From Porphyromonas sp. (GTDB lineage Bacteria; Bacteroidota; Bacteroidia; Bacteroidales; Porphyromonadaceae), in contig JALFBN010000017.1 of assembly GCA_022772085.1 (NCBI GenBank), positions 186,001 through 250,000 of the forward strand: 64,000 bases of DNA, written 5' to 3'. The position numbers and the translations under genes were made by a program. Numbering within the stretch: the stretch's first letter is position 1; every line of letters starts with the position of its first letter. The notes beneath the pieces are model-generated. The model searched no databases and had not been told where the DNA came from. It worked only from the letters and a program-made list of their open reading frames with translations. Of this stretch, positions 27,688 to 37,200 are shown piece by piece.

Positions 27688-29181
27688 TTAGAAGTTTATA
27701 TTGTAAGAGTGAGTTCCCCACTTGATTACGGTGATTTCCGTTGTCATGTAGGTCTCCTTATCATAGATAGGATCTTTTGGATCAGGCGTGGGATCATCCG
27801 GATCGGGATCTTCGTTATCAACACCCGGATTGTAAGGATTACCGGAGAAGCCGTACTTACTGAAACTCTTTACATTGACATTGTAGATATTGTTACGAAT
27901 AACGGGAGAAGAATTCCAAGTCGTAGCAGTAAGTTCATCAGGGTTGAGCCATGCGAAATAGAACATCTTACCCTCTTTAAACTCTATAACGCCATCTTTG
28001 CCTCCGATTTGAGCTCCACCATCGTTGGCTGCTATTGCCACATCTTTATCTCTATAGAAAAGACCCGTTTTTGTACCTAAATAAATCGTTCCATCGACAT
28101 TAGCCTTTCCAAATTCTCCTGCGGCAAAAACCTCTTTATTAGGCACAAACTTACCTTCTACCATTACGTAAGTCGTATTACCGCGAACATAACCACTGAC
28201 TTCAGGAAGTTTTGCATACTTATGAGTGGTCTCTGTAATATACTTCATAGAAGAGAGCATGCTTTCCTCTGTAAGACTCGGGCCCTTCACAACTATTTCA
28301 GAACGATCAACTAACAAAGAATAGTCATACTTATCTCTTGCTTGAGATTCATAATCATCACGACTGCTGGGGATAAAATCAAAAGCAGGAGATTTTACAT
28401 CAATAGCACTAATTTTATCTCCAAAACTGTGGAGGTAGGATTTCTTATCATACTGAGCCACTGTCCATTTAAGGTTTTGCAATTCTCCCAAGACCTTCTT
28501 CACGGCACCGCTTGTTGCGATAATTTCCACCTTAGATTCCAAATCTTTGTCTTTGGTTACGAGAACTCTAGAAGCAAGACGGCGGACAGCTACGGAAACC
28601 TTGTTCATGGCTGCAGCCTGCTCTTTAGTAACACCATCCTGAATCATCTTTTCCACAGGAGTTCCTGTCATGATAATAATATCCTTTCCTCCTTCAACTT
28701 TAGCATACTCACCCTTAACAGCACCATCATCACCCTTGGTAATAACATCGTATGCCTCTCTATAAGCCTTGTCAAAGGCGTCTGCGCCAATAGTTGCGGC
28801 ATTATCAAGAGCAGCCTTTACATCGCCATTGTTATTCACAACAACATAGATCTTCTTCGTACCACCTGTCGTAGAGAAAGGACTTGTTTCGTAAATGGTT
28901 CCTCCTTGCGAAGTTGCATTGAGAGTTTTGGGTTCGACCTTTCCATTAGCAACGAGATAGATATCCACGTTCTTAATTTCATCTCGACCCTCCCATTCTC
29001 CAACAAGGTTATGCTTGTCATCCTCTTTTTCCGCACGAAGCTCTTGAGGGAGAGTGATGGATACGGACATGTACGTCGTACCGGACTCGATAGGGTCCTT
29101 CTTTGGACTCTCTTTCTTACAGGCGAACATCCCCATGACGAAGATGGCACCCAAAATCAAACTGTTTCTTTTCATTTGCAT
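27688..29181 (-). CDS. mfa1: Mfa1-family major fimbrillin
   Basis: The main structural subunit of a type V-like (donor-strand exchange) fimbria, 497 residues. The lipobox is GMFAC (Cys21). The sequence MSVSITLPQELRAEKED aligns in position with the Mfa1 segment that Arg-gingipain cuts after Arg49; here Arg49-Ala50 counted from ATG 29181. Other Mfa1-like features are TVAQYDKKSYL, YITETTHKY, RGNTTYVMVEGKF, FYFAWLNPDELTATTW, RNNIYNVNVKSFS, the Pro/Asp-rich linker (DPDPDDPTPDPKDP), and a C-terminal strand ending VIKWGTHSYNINF that could act as the donor strand. An alternative start is 29175. It is preceded by the DUF3868/OmpA gene. Confidence 0.88.
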   Translation of the reverse strand: MQMKRNSLILGAIFVMGMFACKKESPKKDPIESGTTYMSVSITLPQELRAEKEDDKHNLVGEWEGRDEIKNVDIYLVANGKVEPKTLNATSQGGTIYETSPFSTTGGTKKIYVVVNNNGDVKAALDNAATIGADAFDKAYREAYDVITKGDDGAVKGEYAKVEGGKDIIIMTGTPVEKMIQDGVTKEQAAAMNKVSVAVRRLASRVLVTKDKDLESKVEIIATSGAVKKVLGELQNLKWTVAQYDKKSYLHSFGDKISAIDVKSPAFDFIPSSRDDYESQARDKYDYSLLVDRSEIVVKGPSLTEESMLSSMKYITETTHKYAKLPEVSGYVRGNTTYVMVEGKFVPNKEVFAAGEFGKANVDGTIYLGTKTGLFYRDKDVAIAANDGGAQIGGKDGVIEFKEGKMFYFAWLNPDELTATTWNSSPVIRNNIYNVNVKSFSKYGFSGNPYNPGVDNEDPDPDDPTPDPKDPIYDKETYMTTEITVIKWGTHSYNINF

Positions 29182-29214
29182 GAATCTAATTCAAACTTGT
29201 TATACTTATATTAG

Positions 29215-30702
29215 TTACTTGTTTTCTTGAAATACTTGCATGGCACGCTTATCGCCACGCTTGGCAGCAGCCTCTATCACAGCATCTGCTTCTTCCTCAT
29301 TACCCTGAATGTGCAATGCAATCGCCTTCGGGTACTGAGCTCTGAGGTCATCCGAAAGCCCTGCAAGTACCTCTAATGCCTTAGCAGCATTGCTTTCATA
29401 CTTCAGTAGTGCATTGGCATAATTCAACACTGCGATGGGGTCATCTCCATAAAGTTTATAGGCTTCGGCATAGATTTTAAGCGGATTCTTACCCTCCTTA
29501 ACCCAAATCTCTATCAGTTGAGACAACTCATAATGGCTCATGAGAGCCGGATTTTTATCGAAAATTTTGGGGAGTTCCTGTACGGTATAGGGGCGAACTT
29601 CGTATCCCATACTGAATGTCGTGCGACGCAACGAGGGGTAGAGATTCGTCAGCAAGAACTGATATACACTACCGTTGCGTAGGCTCTTGATCTGAGCTTC
29701 TCGCTCCGTATCCGTGCTATAGCCATCAATTGCGGAGAGGACTTTGTCCTTATCCTCTACATTGGAGGTCTCGACAAGGCGACGAAGTCCCGCCCAGTCT
29801 TCACCGGCTCCCTCTACCGAGGAAGAGGCGATATTCCGCACCTCGGGATATATGTTGCGGACGTAATCGGCAAGTACCACGGCTCTCCGCTCGGATAGTT
29901 TTTGGTTGTAGTCGGCAGGAGACTCGGGAGAGGCATAACCAACCACTTCGATCTTATCCAATGTTGCGCCAAGTCCACTCTTTGCCAACTTGATAGCACG
30001 CTCCATAAATGATCTGAGCTTGCGCAGTTCATTGGCATTATCTTGGAAATCCGTAAGCAACTCATGCCGTCCGACCTTGAAATTGACCTTGCAATCAAGT
30101 CGCTCCGCATAACGTTTCGTCTCCACCTTTTTAGGAGCCAAAAAGTCATAGGCATAGTGATCTTTGGAGAAGCGAGGCCCTATGGGCAAGGGGAAAAATC
30201 CATCATTTTCGCCCAAATCACAAGTGGCACAACCGTAAGACTGCTCCTTTATGTAAAGATTGGCCTCCTTCATCCACACTTGATAAGGGATCGTCTGCTC
30301 CACATGGACAGGCTCCATCTCCTTGTCGGAAGACAAGCGAATAATCTTTGTGGGATCGCACTTTTCCAAAGGGTTCACCGTACCCAAACGATGCTTCCGC
30401 TTGAGGATTTTATAGCGATTGGCTCCTGCAAAGTGGATAGGCGAGAGTGCAACCCTCGTATGCATATCCTGAGCTACATACTCCGGAGAGACGATAACAT
30501 GCTCCTTACTCCCGATGAGGGTCGAAGGGTATACGTCGAATGCAATGGTGATGGTTTGTCCACCTTTGTTACGTGATACGGAAATGTTTTTGTACGTATG
30601 ACGAAATTTGTTGTTTGCATCTTGCGCTTGACCGGAAATCCAAACACCGGAGAGGAGGAGCATCAACAAGGATTTATAGATAAAATTGATTGGTCGCTTC
30701 AT
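29215..30702 (-). CDS. DUF3868/OmpA-like protein of the fimbrial operon (PgmA-like position)
   Basis: A 495-residue exported protein with a signal peptide ending SGQAQ. The N-terminal ~200 residues match the DUF3868 pattern and include a CATC motif (SYGCATCDLGEND). Residues about 205-300 form an OmpA-like peptidoglycan-binding domain (KIEVVGYASPESPADYN, then LSERRAVVLADYVRNIYP). The C-terminal ~130 residues are helical and TPR-like (IKSLRNG, YELSQLIEIWVKEGKNP, AIAVLNYANALLKYES). Proteins of this kind sit upstream of fimbrillin genes in Bacteroidales and probably link the assembly site to the cell wall. Order suggests equivalence to pgmA of the P. gingivalis fim cluster. Confidence 0.82.
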   Translation of the reverse strand: MKRPINFIYKSLLMLLLSGVWISGQAQDANNKFRHTYKNISVSRNKGGQTITIAFDVYPSTLIGSKEHVIVSPEYVAQDMHTRVALSPIHFAGANRYKILKRKHRLGTVNPLEKCDPTKIIRLSSDKEMEPVHVEQTIPYQVWMKEANLYIKEQSYGCATCDLGENDGFFPLPIGPRFSKDHYAYDFLAPKKVETKRYAERLDCKVNFKVGRHELLTDFQDNANELRKLRSFMERAIKLAKSGLGATLDKIEVVGYASPESPADYNQKLSERRAVVLADYVRNIYPEVRNIASSSVEGAGEDWAGLRRLVETSNVEDKDKVLSAIDGYSTDTEREAQIKSLRNGSVYQFLLTNLYPSLRRTTFSMGYEVRPYTVQELPKIFDKNPALMSHYELSQLIEIWVKEGKNPLKIYAEAYKLYGDDPIAVLNYANALLKYESNAAKALEVLAGLSDDLRAQYPKAIALHIQGNEEEADAVIEAAAKRGDKRAMQVFQENK

Positions 30703-30821
30703 ATGGTTTTTTGATTATAATACGGATGCTACACATAAAAAGGGGCAAGACTCTGCCTGATCCTTTTGTATGGATCAATCCTATTCTTTTTCGATTTTGG
30801 GTCTGTATTGAGATCTATGGT

Positions 30822-31427
30822 TCAGAAGAGATAAACAAGCGACAAGGTAGACTTCGTAGGACCTAAATAGTCGGCAGCACCCTGACCTTCTCTCTCTCCA
30901 CAGGTGGCACATTTGAACTTATCATACACCAAGCGGGCATATCCAAGTCCAAGAGATAGCTCCATATTGAACCGATCACTGATAGGCAACTGATAGCCTG
31001 CACTTATCCCTCCACCGAAAAAATAGCCTTCATAGCGATGATTTTTCATCATTCCATTCTTATTTTGAAGGATAAAGAGCGGAATATTCACCCCACCGAC
31101 ATTCATCTGCCCTCCATGTAAGTGAAATCCGAAAAACCAACCATTGAACACATCGCAAGTCCAATATCGGACCTCCGGCTGCAACAACCAATGGCTCCAC
31201 TTCTTAGTCGTATAAGCGGGACTGATGGAATTGGTCGTGTAAAAGAAGTAATTGGCTCCCAACTGCGTGTCTAAAGTAAATTTTTCACCCAGCGCGACCT
31301 CTACGGAGACATTCGGTGTTAGTAACGCATCGTAGAGTAAATTGTTTTTTACGGCTACACGCTGCCCTTTTGCAGAGAACACTACAAATAAAGCAAAAGC
31401 CATAACAAGGAGTAGTTGTCTTTTCAT
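30822..31427 (-). CDS. DUF3575 outer-membrane beta-barrel protein, first gene of the fimbrial operon
   Basis: A 201-residue exported protein with a signal peptide ending SAKGQ. The rest shows alternating amphipathic strands typical of an 8-stranded barrel (VAVKNNLLYDALLTPNVSVE, YFFGGGISAGYQLP, SLGLGYARLVYD) and ends TLSLVYLF with the aromatic C-terminal residue of outer-membrane proteins. It contains a CATC motif (FKCATCGEREGQG), also found in the next gene. DUF3575 genes regularly precede DUF3868 and fimbrillin genes. A role as outer-membrane partner of the DUF3868 protein is inferred. By position it matches fimX. Confidence 0.8.
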   Translation of the reverse strand: MKRQLLLVMAFALFVVFSAKGQRVAVKNNLLYDALLTPNVSVEVALGEKFTLDTQLGANYFFYTTNSISPAYTTKKWSHWLLQPEVRYWTCDVFNGWFFGFHLHGGQMNVGGVNIPLFILQNKNGMMKNHRYEGYFFGGGISAGYQLPISDRFNMELSLGLGYARLVYDKFKCATCGEREGQGAADYLGPTKSTLSLVYLF

Positions 31428-31861
31428 TGTGAATCTAATTATATTGACTACCGAGGAAAGAGATTTTCCAAATGAGAAAAAGGAGGGGTGCGTGGGAGAG
31501 GCGGGGAGAAAGAGAATAAGATCGTCGATTTGCTAGAGAATTAAAAGTTCAGGGAAATAAGTAGTTATTTGTGCAATCTACCCCGTTATTTTGAAAACCC
31601 TCCCACACAAGAGCGAATGAACGCGAAAAGTAGGATGATGATTTGTTTGTTTACACTGTTTTAAATGATAGATCCCGAGCACCTCCCTCTTAGAGGCTGA
31701 AAATCTACATCTTGCTTCCCCGTAAGAAGTAGAAGCGGTGCAAAGAAAAAAAAAAAAACGACCTAGCCAAATTATGATTCAACTTTTTCTCTACATTTAC
31801 ATCGACGATAGCGTTCATTGAGCCCTAAAAACACAACTAACTCGCTGATTTTAAGACACAA

Positions 31862-31907
31862 AAAAAATTTCAGCCAAAGGCTCAAAAAGTGCAGGGCTGA
31901 ATTTTTT
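31862..31907. terminator. A/T-flanked hairpin, bidirectional terminator-like
   Basis: TTCAGCC (31869-31875) pairs with GGCTGAA (31895-31901), and the stem is extended by A6/T6 with one bulge. The shape is that of an intrinsic terminator in either direction. It lies between two divergent promoters, so it may insulate them or remain from a lost gene. Confidence 0.5.
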
Positions 31908-31955
31908 CGGGCTCTGCCCAAGAAAAAAGAAATCAGAGGGCAGAAAGAAAAAATG

Positions 31956-31963
31956 TACCTTTG
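31956..31963 (+). promoter_or_regulatory. -7 promoter box of the O-antigen ligase-like gene
   Basis: TACCTTTG ends 7 nt before the first plausible ATG (31971). Transcription should start at or just before the start codon, giving an almost leaderless message. Confidence 0.5.
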
Positions 31964-31970
31964 CGCCGAT

Positions 31971-33485
31971 ATGCAAATTCGACACATTCTTCTCACAAAA
32001 AACGGATCGAACTGCTCTCCGTGGCTCCTCCCCCTATTGCTCCCCCTTATCGTATGGGGACTTTATGGTCTACTCCTTGTGGTGATGCCCGAATGCCTCG
32101 ACTATCGTTTAATATATACTCCCTTGGATAGTCTGATTAAGATCAGACCTGCCCTATACCCGGCTCTTGCGCTCGGATTCGTGCTCCTACTCCTCATTCC
32201 CTTTCCCTCTATTGCAAAAAAAAAGGAGCCCTCTCCCCTTTTTTCCAAAAAGACGCACTCTTACCTCGAAGATGGGGCATTGCTCTCGTGGACACTCGGC
32301 TACGGAAACATTCTCTTCGGAGTCATCCCGAGCGTGATCGGACTCCTCATACCCTTTATCGTGGGAAGCCTCTTCCATATCATATACGCTCTGAAGATGG
32401 GGAAAAAGCCATCCATCCATCCTCGGGGTTACATCTTCTTTATACTCCTCTACCTCTGCTACGACCTCCTTACCATTCTTTGGGCTCGCAACTTCTCGGT
32501 AGCCCTCGATTGGTGGTGGCGCGAAGCAAGTTTGCTTCCTCCTCTTCTACTCCTTGCCATCTACCCACCGTCCGAAAGCACCATACACAGACTGATGCAC
32601 TACGCCCTTCGGATCGTCTACCTCTACATCCTTGCGAACATCGCTGTTTACGCTACGGTATGTCTCCTATCAGGTAATTCTCTAGGGGTGGCTCTCTGCT
32701 TTGAAAAATGCTACTTCTCCTTTAACCATGAGGCTACAAGTCCTGCATTTTTGGCAATGGTCTTCGGTCTTCAGCACTACACCTACCTCGGGATCTTAAT
32801 GCTCATCCCCCTACTCTACATCCTCCTTGTGGAGAGAGGGAACCGTGCTCACATCCCCCTTGCCGTGGTGGCCCTTCTCGGCTTCATCAGCTATCTCTTC
32901 ATCTTCCAAAGTCGTATCCTGATCCTCATCATCCTTGCGCTCCTCCTCCTCATCGCCCTAGAGCGCATGACTCACTGGAGCTACCCCAAACTACTCCTCG
33001 GGGGAGCCTTGCTCGGCATAGTCGGAAGTGTCCTGCTCCTCCTCACACGCCCATCTTCGCTCAGCTATCTGATCGACGACCACCGATTAAACCTCCTCAC
33101 GACTGCCTCCCGATACCTCGGAGATCACCTTTGGGAGGGCTATGGACTAGGCTCTGCCAAAAGTCTCATCTTCCCCTTCTATCAGGGAATGTACGCAACG
33201 CACTTCCACAATCAGTATGTACTCTGCCTCCTCGAGGGAGGGATTCCAAGCCTGATCCTTTGGGTCGGTATATGGGGTTCATACCTCTACCACACCCTCA
33301 AAAGGAGCAACTACCCCGCCCTTCTTATGGGAGTGGTAATGGCAATCCTTTTCACTGTGGACTTGATAACCTGCCTCTCCCAATACCTTATATCTATGGG
33401 TATGATGCTCCTCTTCTTACTCTTATCCCACCCTCATAACTATGGTATATCAAGAGATTTTCCAAAAGCTAAAGGCACAAGGTAG
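31971..33485 (+). CDS. O-antigen ligase/polymerase-family membrane protein
   Basis: Polytopic inner-membrane protein of about 504 residues with roughly twelve hydrophobic segments. The C-terminal region has the O-antigen ligase (Wzy/WaaL superfamily) pattern: LWEGYGLGSAK, then HFHNQYVLCLLEGGIPSLI, in a periplasmic loop before the last helices. Such proteins join or polymerise surface glycans on lipid carriers. The frame is open further left (to 31818), but that part is Lys-rich, AT-rich, and precedes the promoter box, so ATG 31971 was chosen. Its 3' end overlaps the AlkD-like gene by 44 nt. No other glycan genes are nearby, so the substrate is unknown. Confidence 0.85.
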   Translation: MQIRHILLTKNGSNCSPWLLPLLLPLIVWGLYGLLLVVMPECLDYRLIYTPLDSLIKIRPALYPALALGFVLLLLIPFPSIAKKKEPSPLFSKKTHSYLEDGALLSWTLGYGNILFGVIPSVIGLLIPFIVGSLFHIIYALKMGKKPSIHPRGYIFFILLYLCYDLLTILWARNFSVALDWWWREASLLPPLLLLAIYPPSESTIHRLMHYALRIVYLYILANIAVYATVCLLSGNSLGVALCFEKCYFSFNHEATSPAFLAMVFGLQHYTYLGILMLIPLLYILLVERGNRAHIPLAVVALLGFISYLFIFQSRILILIILALLLLIALERMTHWSYPKLLLGGALLGIVGSVLLLLTRPSSLSYLIDDHRLNLLTTASRYLGDHLWEGYGLGSAKSLIFPFYQGMYATHFHNQYVLCLLEGGIPSLILWVGIWGSYLYHTLKRSNYPALLMGVVMAILFTVDLITCLSQYLISMGMMLLFLLLSHPHNYGISRDFPKAKGTR

Positions 33486-34134
33486 TGCCACCAAAGCACA
33501 AACCCTGCAATACTTCTTCAAATGCGGCAAGGGGCAATATGGAGAGGGTGACCAGTTTTTAGGCGTTACTGTACCCGAGATCCGTGCGCTCGTCAAAGCC
33601 TATCGGAACAAAGCAGGGTGGGACGACCTCCGAGAGCTACTTGCCAGCCCATGGCACGACTGTCGCCTCGCAGCTCTGCTCCTCCTCGTAGAGTGGTATC
33701 CCCGAGAGCCTGATGCCGTGTTCCGATTTTATTGCTCCCATACGGATCGAATCAATAACTGGGATCTGGTAGACCTCTCCGTCTACAAAATAGTAGGGCG
33801 CCATCTCCTCCATCGGGATCGCAGCCTCCTAGATCAATGGGCCAAAAGCTCCAACCTCTGGGAGGTGCGTATGGCTATCGTGGCAACCATGGCCTTTATC
33901 CACCAAGGCGATTGCACCAAAACCTTACAACTAGCCGGCCAACTGCTCAACCATCCCCACGACCTGATACACAAAGCGACCGGTTGGATGCTCCGAGAGG
34001 TGGGTAAACGGCAAATTGATCTCCTACGCACCTTTTTGAATCAATATGCAACCCAAATGCCTCGTACCATGCTTCGTTATGCGATAGAGAAACTCTCGCC
34101 TACTGAGCGGAAAGACTACTTAGCACGCAAGTAA
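33442..34134 (+). CDS. DNA alkylation repair protein (AlkD-like HEAT-repeat glycosylase family)
   Basis: A 230-residue all-helical HEAT-like repeat protein of the AlkC/AlkD family. Family members excise alkylated bases such as 3-methyladenine and 7-methylguanine. Features seen: FLGVTVPEIRALVK, the NNWDLVDLSVYKIVG segment with the conserved W-D-LVD residues, SSNLWEVRMAIVATMAFI, DLIHKATGWMLREVGKR and MPRTMLRYAIEKL. All are typical of the group. The length is normal. The gene overlaps the preceding membrane-protein gene by 44 nt, so the two share a message despite unrelated roles. A strong bidirectional terminator follows. Confidence 0.93.
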   Translation: MVYQEIFQKLKAQGSATKAQTLQYFFKCGKGQYGEGDQFLGVTVPEIRALVKAYRNKAGWDDLRELLASPWHDCRLAALLLLVEWYPREPDAVFRFYCSHTDRINNWDLVDLSVYKIVGRHLLHRDRSLLDQWAKSSNLWEVRMAIVATMAFIHQGDCTKTLQLAGQLLNHPHDLIHKATGWMLREVGKRQIDLLRTFLNQYATQMPRTMLRYAIEKLSPTERKDYLARK

Positions 34135-34146
34135 ACGAGACAAAAA

Positions 34147-34193
34147 AAGAGGATGACCCGAAACATTCGTTTCAGATCATCCTCTTGATTTTT
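34147..34193. terminator. Bidirectional intrinsic terminator between the AlkD-like gene and mfd
   Basis: AAGAGGATGA (34147-34156) pairs with TCATCCTCTT (34177-34186) around an inner GAAAC/GTTTC pairing. T-runs follow on both strands (ATTTTT to the right, a T7 to the left). It separates two convergent genes. Confidence 0.9.
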
Positions 34194-34251
34194 GATCAGG
34201 TAGGGATGATATGTTAAGATCAGCCCATGCGGGGCCCCAGCCATTCGCCCT

Positions 34252-37200
34252 TTATGTTCCCGTCTCTTGCAACAATACATTCTTCAGCAGGGCAATTACC
34301 TCTCCGACCGAAGCAATACCCGTAACTCGTACGCTACGCACCCCTTTTTTGTTCTCATCGAGCCGACACTGCCTATGATGGTACGATACATAGGTGATCA
34401 AGGCTCCAAACGCCTCCCCTTGATAATAGGGGTCATCGGGATCTTCGGGTAAAAAAAGGTACAATACACTCGAGCGCAATACCATACGTTGCAAGCCCAA
34501 TTGTCGCCCCCATTGGCGCAAAATCGGCACCAAGATCAGCTGCTCCACCTGCTCGGGAAGCATACCGAAACGATCCTCCAGGCGCATACGGAAGTTTGCC
34601 ACCTCCTCCTCGGTGGTTAGATTGTCCAGCTCTCGATAGAGACTGATGCGCTCGGCATCCTGCGGTACATAGTCCGGCGGGAGAGAGAGGTAAAGATCGC
34701 TCTCAAAGGGACAATCCTCATCGAGGGCAAGTTCATTCGGCTCTTCGTCGAAAATGGCTCCGAACTCCTCACGCTTGACTTCTCGCACCGCTTCACTAAA
34801 GACCTTATGATAGGCATCGAAGCCCAAATCCGCAATGAAACCACTCTGCTCGCTGCCAAAGATGTTACCGGCCCCTCGAATGTCTAAGTCCTGCATAGCG
34901 ATACGGATACCGCTACCGAGATCCGAATAACTCTCTATGGCACGCAAGCGACGCTGCGATGCCTCAGGCAGGAGGTCCATCGGAGGAGCAATCAGATAAC
35001 AAAATGCCTTACGGGAGGAGCGTCCCACTCGTCCTCGTAACTGGTGCAAATCACTCAACCCGAAGTGGTGTGCACCGTCTATAATAATCGTATTGGCATT
35101 GGAAACGTCAATTCCATTCTCTACGATCGTGGTAGAAACCAATACGTCAAACTCATGACGAGAAAAGGCAACGAAAAGCTCTTCCAAAGAGTGCGGATCC
35201 ATCCGCCCATGCCCTATCGCAACCCGACAATCGGGGACATGGTGTTCGATCATCTGCGCTACCTGCTCAATATCATCAATGCGATTATGTACGAAGAAGA
35301 CCTGCCCGTTCCTACTGAGTTCAAAGCTAATTGCCTCGGCAATTGTCGTGGCATCGAAACGAATAATCTCGGTAGCTACGGGATAACGATTGCGGGGCGG
35401 AGTAAGGATATTGCTCAGATCTCGTGTACCCATCAGTGAAAACTGCAACGTACGAGGGATCGGTGTGGCACTCATCGTAAGCGTATCGACATTGACTTGG
35501 AGCGAACGGAGTTTCTCCTTGACCGCTACGCCAAACTTCTGCTCCTCGTCTATAATCAAGAGTCCGAGGTCTTTGAACTTCACCCCCTTGCCCACCAAGC
35601 GGTGTGTCCCCACTACAATATCAATCTTGCCTGTCTCCAAATCCTCCAAAAGTTGCTTACTTGCTTTGCTCGTCTGTGCTCGGGAGTAATATGCCACCCT
35701 TACGGGTAGATCCTTGAGACGCTCCGAGAAGGTGCGGTAGTGCTGATAGGCCAAAATAGTTGTCGGTACCAGCACTGCAACCTGCTTGCTATCCGCCACC
35801 GCCTTAAAAGCGGCACGTATGGCAATCTCCGTTTTGCCGAAGCCGACATCACCACAAATAAGGCGATCCATCGGGCGCGGTTGCTCCATATCGCTTTTGA
35901 CTGCCTCCATTGCTTTGAGCTGATCGGGTGTCTCCTCGTAGATAAACGACGCCTCCAGTTCATGTTGCAAGTAACTATCGGGACTAAAGGCAAAGCCCTC
36001 CGCCTCCTTACGTGCGGCATAAAGGCGGATCAGATCGCGAGCGATGTCTTTGACCTTTTTCTTGGTGCGTTCCTTGAGTCGATTCCAAGCCCCTCCACCG
36101 AGATCACTCAGTTTCGGAGGCTCATCGTCCCGACTGCGATACTTCGATAGCTTGCGGAGGTTATGTACACTTACAAGGATATAGGCACCATCTCGGTAGT
36201 CGATCTTCACCACCTCCTGCTGACGCTCGCCATCCCGTTGGGTAAAAAGCCCGGCAAACCGTCCAATGCCATGATCATAATGCACGATATAGTCCCCGGG
36301 AGTAAAGCTTTTGAGCTCCTTGAGCGACAGCGAGACGCCTCCCGTACGGATGCGGTCGCTCTGCAAGCGATACTTATGGTACCGCTCGAAGATTTGGTGG
36401 TCCGTCAAAAAAACCGAAGCACTCGTGGCATCCTCAAAGCCCTCGTGCAACGTAAGCGGTAACACTTCGGGCATAAAAGAGGATTCCCCAAGATCGTGCA
36501 GGATCTCCCGTAGGCGATCTACCTGAGTAGCACTCTCCGAGAGGAAATAGACGCGAAAGCCCTCCGCTCTATAGTGCTTCAGCCCCTCCAAGAGGAGATC
36601 GAAATTCTTATGAAAAGTCGGCTGAGGTTGGGTTGAAAAGACGACATGAAAAGACTCCCGAAGCCGTGTAGAGCCATGCTTTAGGATAATCGGGTGCAAC
36701 TCTATATCCAAAGCAAGACATTCCTCGGGGACAAGAAGGCGTCGCATCTCCGCTGTGGAACTAAAACCCTCTCCCTCCACGATCACGGCCTCCTCTGTAT
36801 GCAATCCCGCCACAGAGGCCATACCGGTATCGTAATCCACAAACAAAATGGGATATTCCTTAGGTAAAAAGGCACACAAAGACTGCCCCCCGGAGAGAGT
36901 ATCCGAAGTCGCAAGATTGGCAGAGAGGGTCACACGATCGAACTTTTCGGACGAAAGTTGTGTCTCTACATCGAAAGAACGGATACTCTCCACCTCGGTG
37001 TCAAAAAGATCCAAGCGGATGGGACGATCGGCATTGTAAGCAAAGACATCTATAATGCTCCCTCGAAAGGCCGCCTCCCCGGGTTGATAAACATAGTCGG
37101 TAATGGTAAAGCCCTCATCAACAAGCCAAGAACGAAACTGCGAAAGATCGAGCGTATCACCTACAGCGACCATGCTCACATGCTCCTCCACAGCACCCTC

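Larger units (their letters stand above)
31428..31970. other. Divergent intergenic region between the fimbrial operon and the O-antigen ligase gene
   Basis: About 540 bp, AT-rich, without a supported gene. It holds an A13 run (31746-31758), a long A/T-flanked hairpin (31862-31907) and the -7 box of the rightward gene (31956-31963). The fimbrial promoter must be in the left part, but no clear TAnnTTTG box was found on the minus strand. That would fit a promoter that needs an activator. Confidence 0.5.

Noticed and set aside
28342-29214. 290-codon plus-strand ORF opposite the fimbrillin
   Set aside because: It is an antisense shadow of the Mfa1-like gene, with no signal or domain of its own.
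31818-31970. N-terminal extension of the O-antigen ligase-like protein
   Set aside because: Its Lys-rich low-complexity codons precede the -7 box and overlap a terminator-like hairpin.
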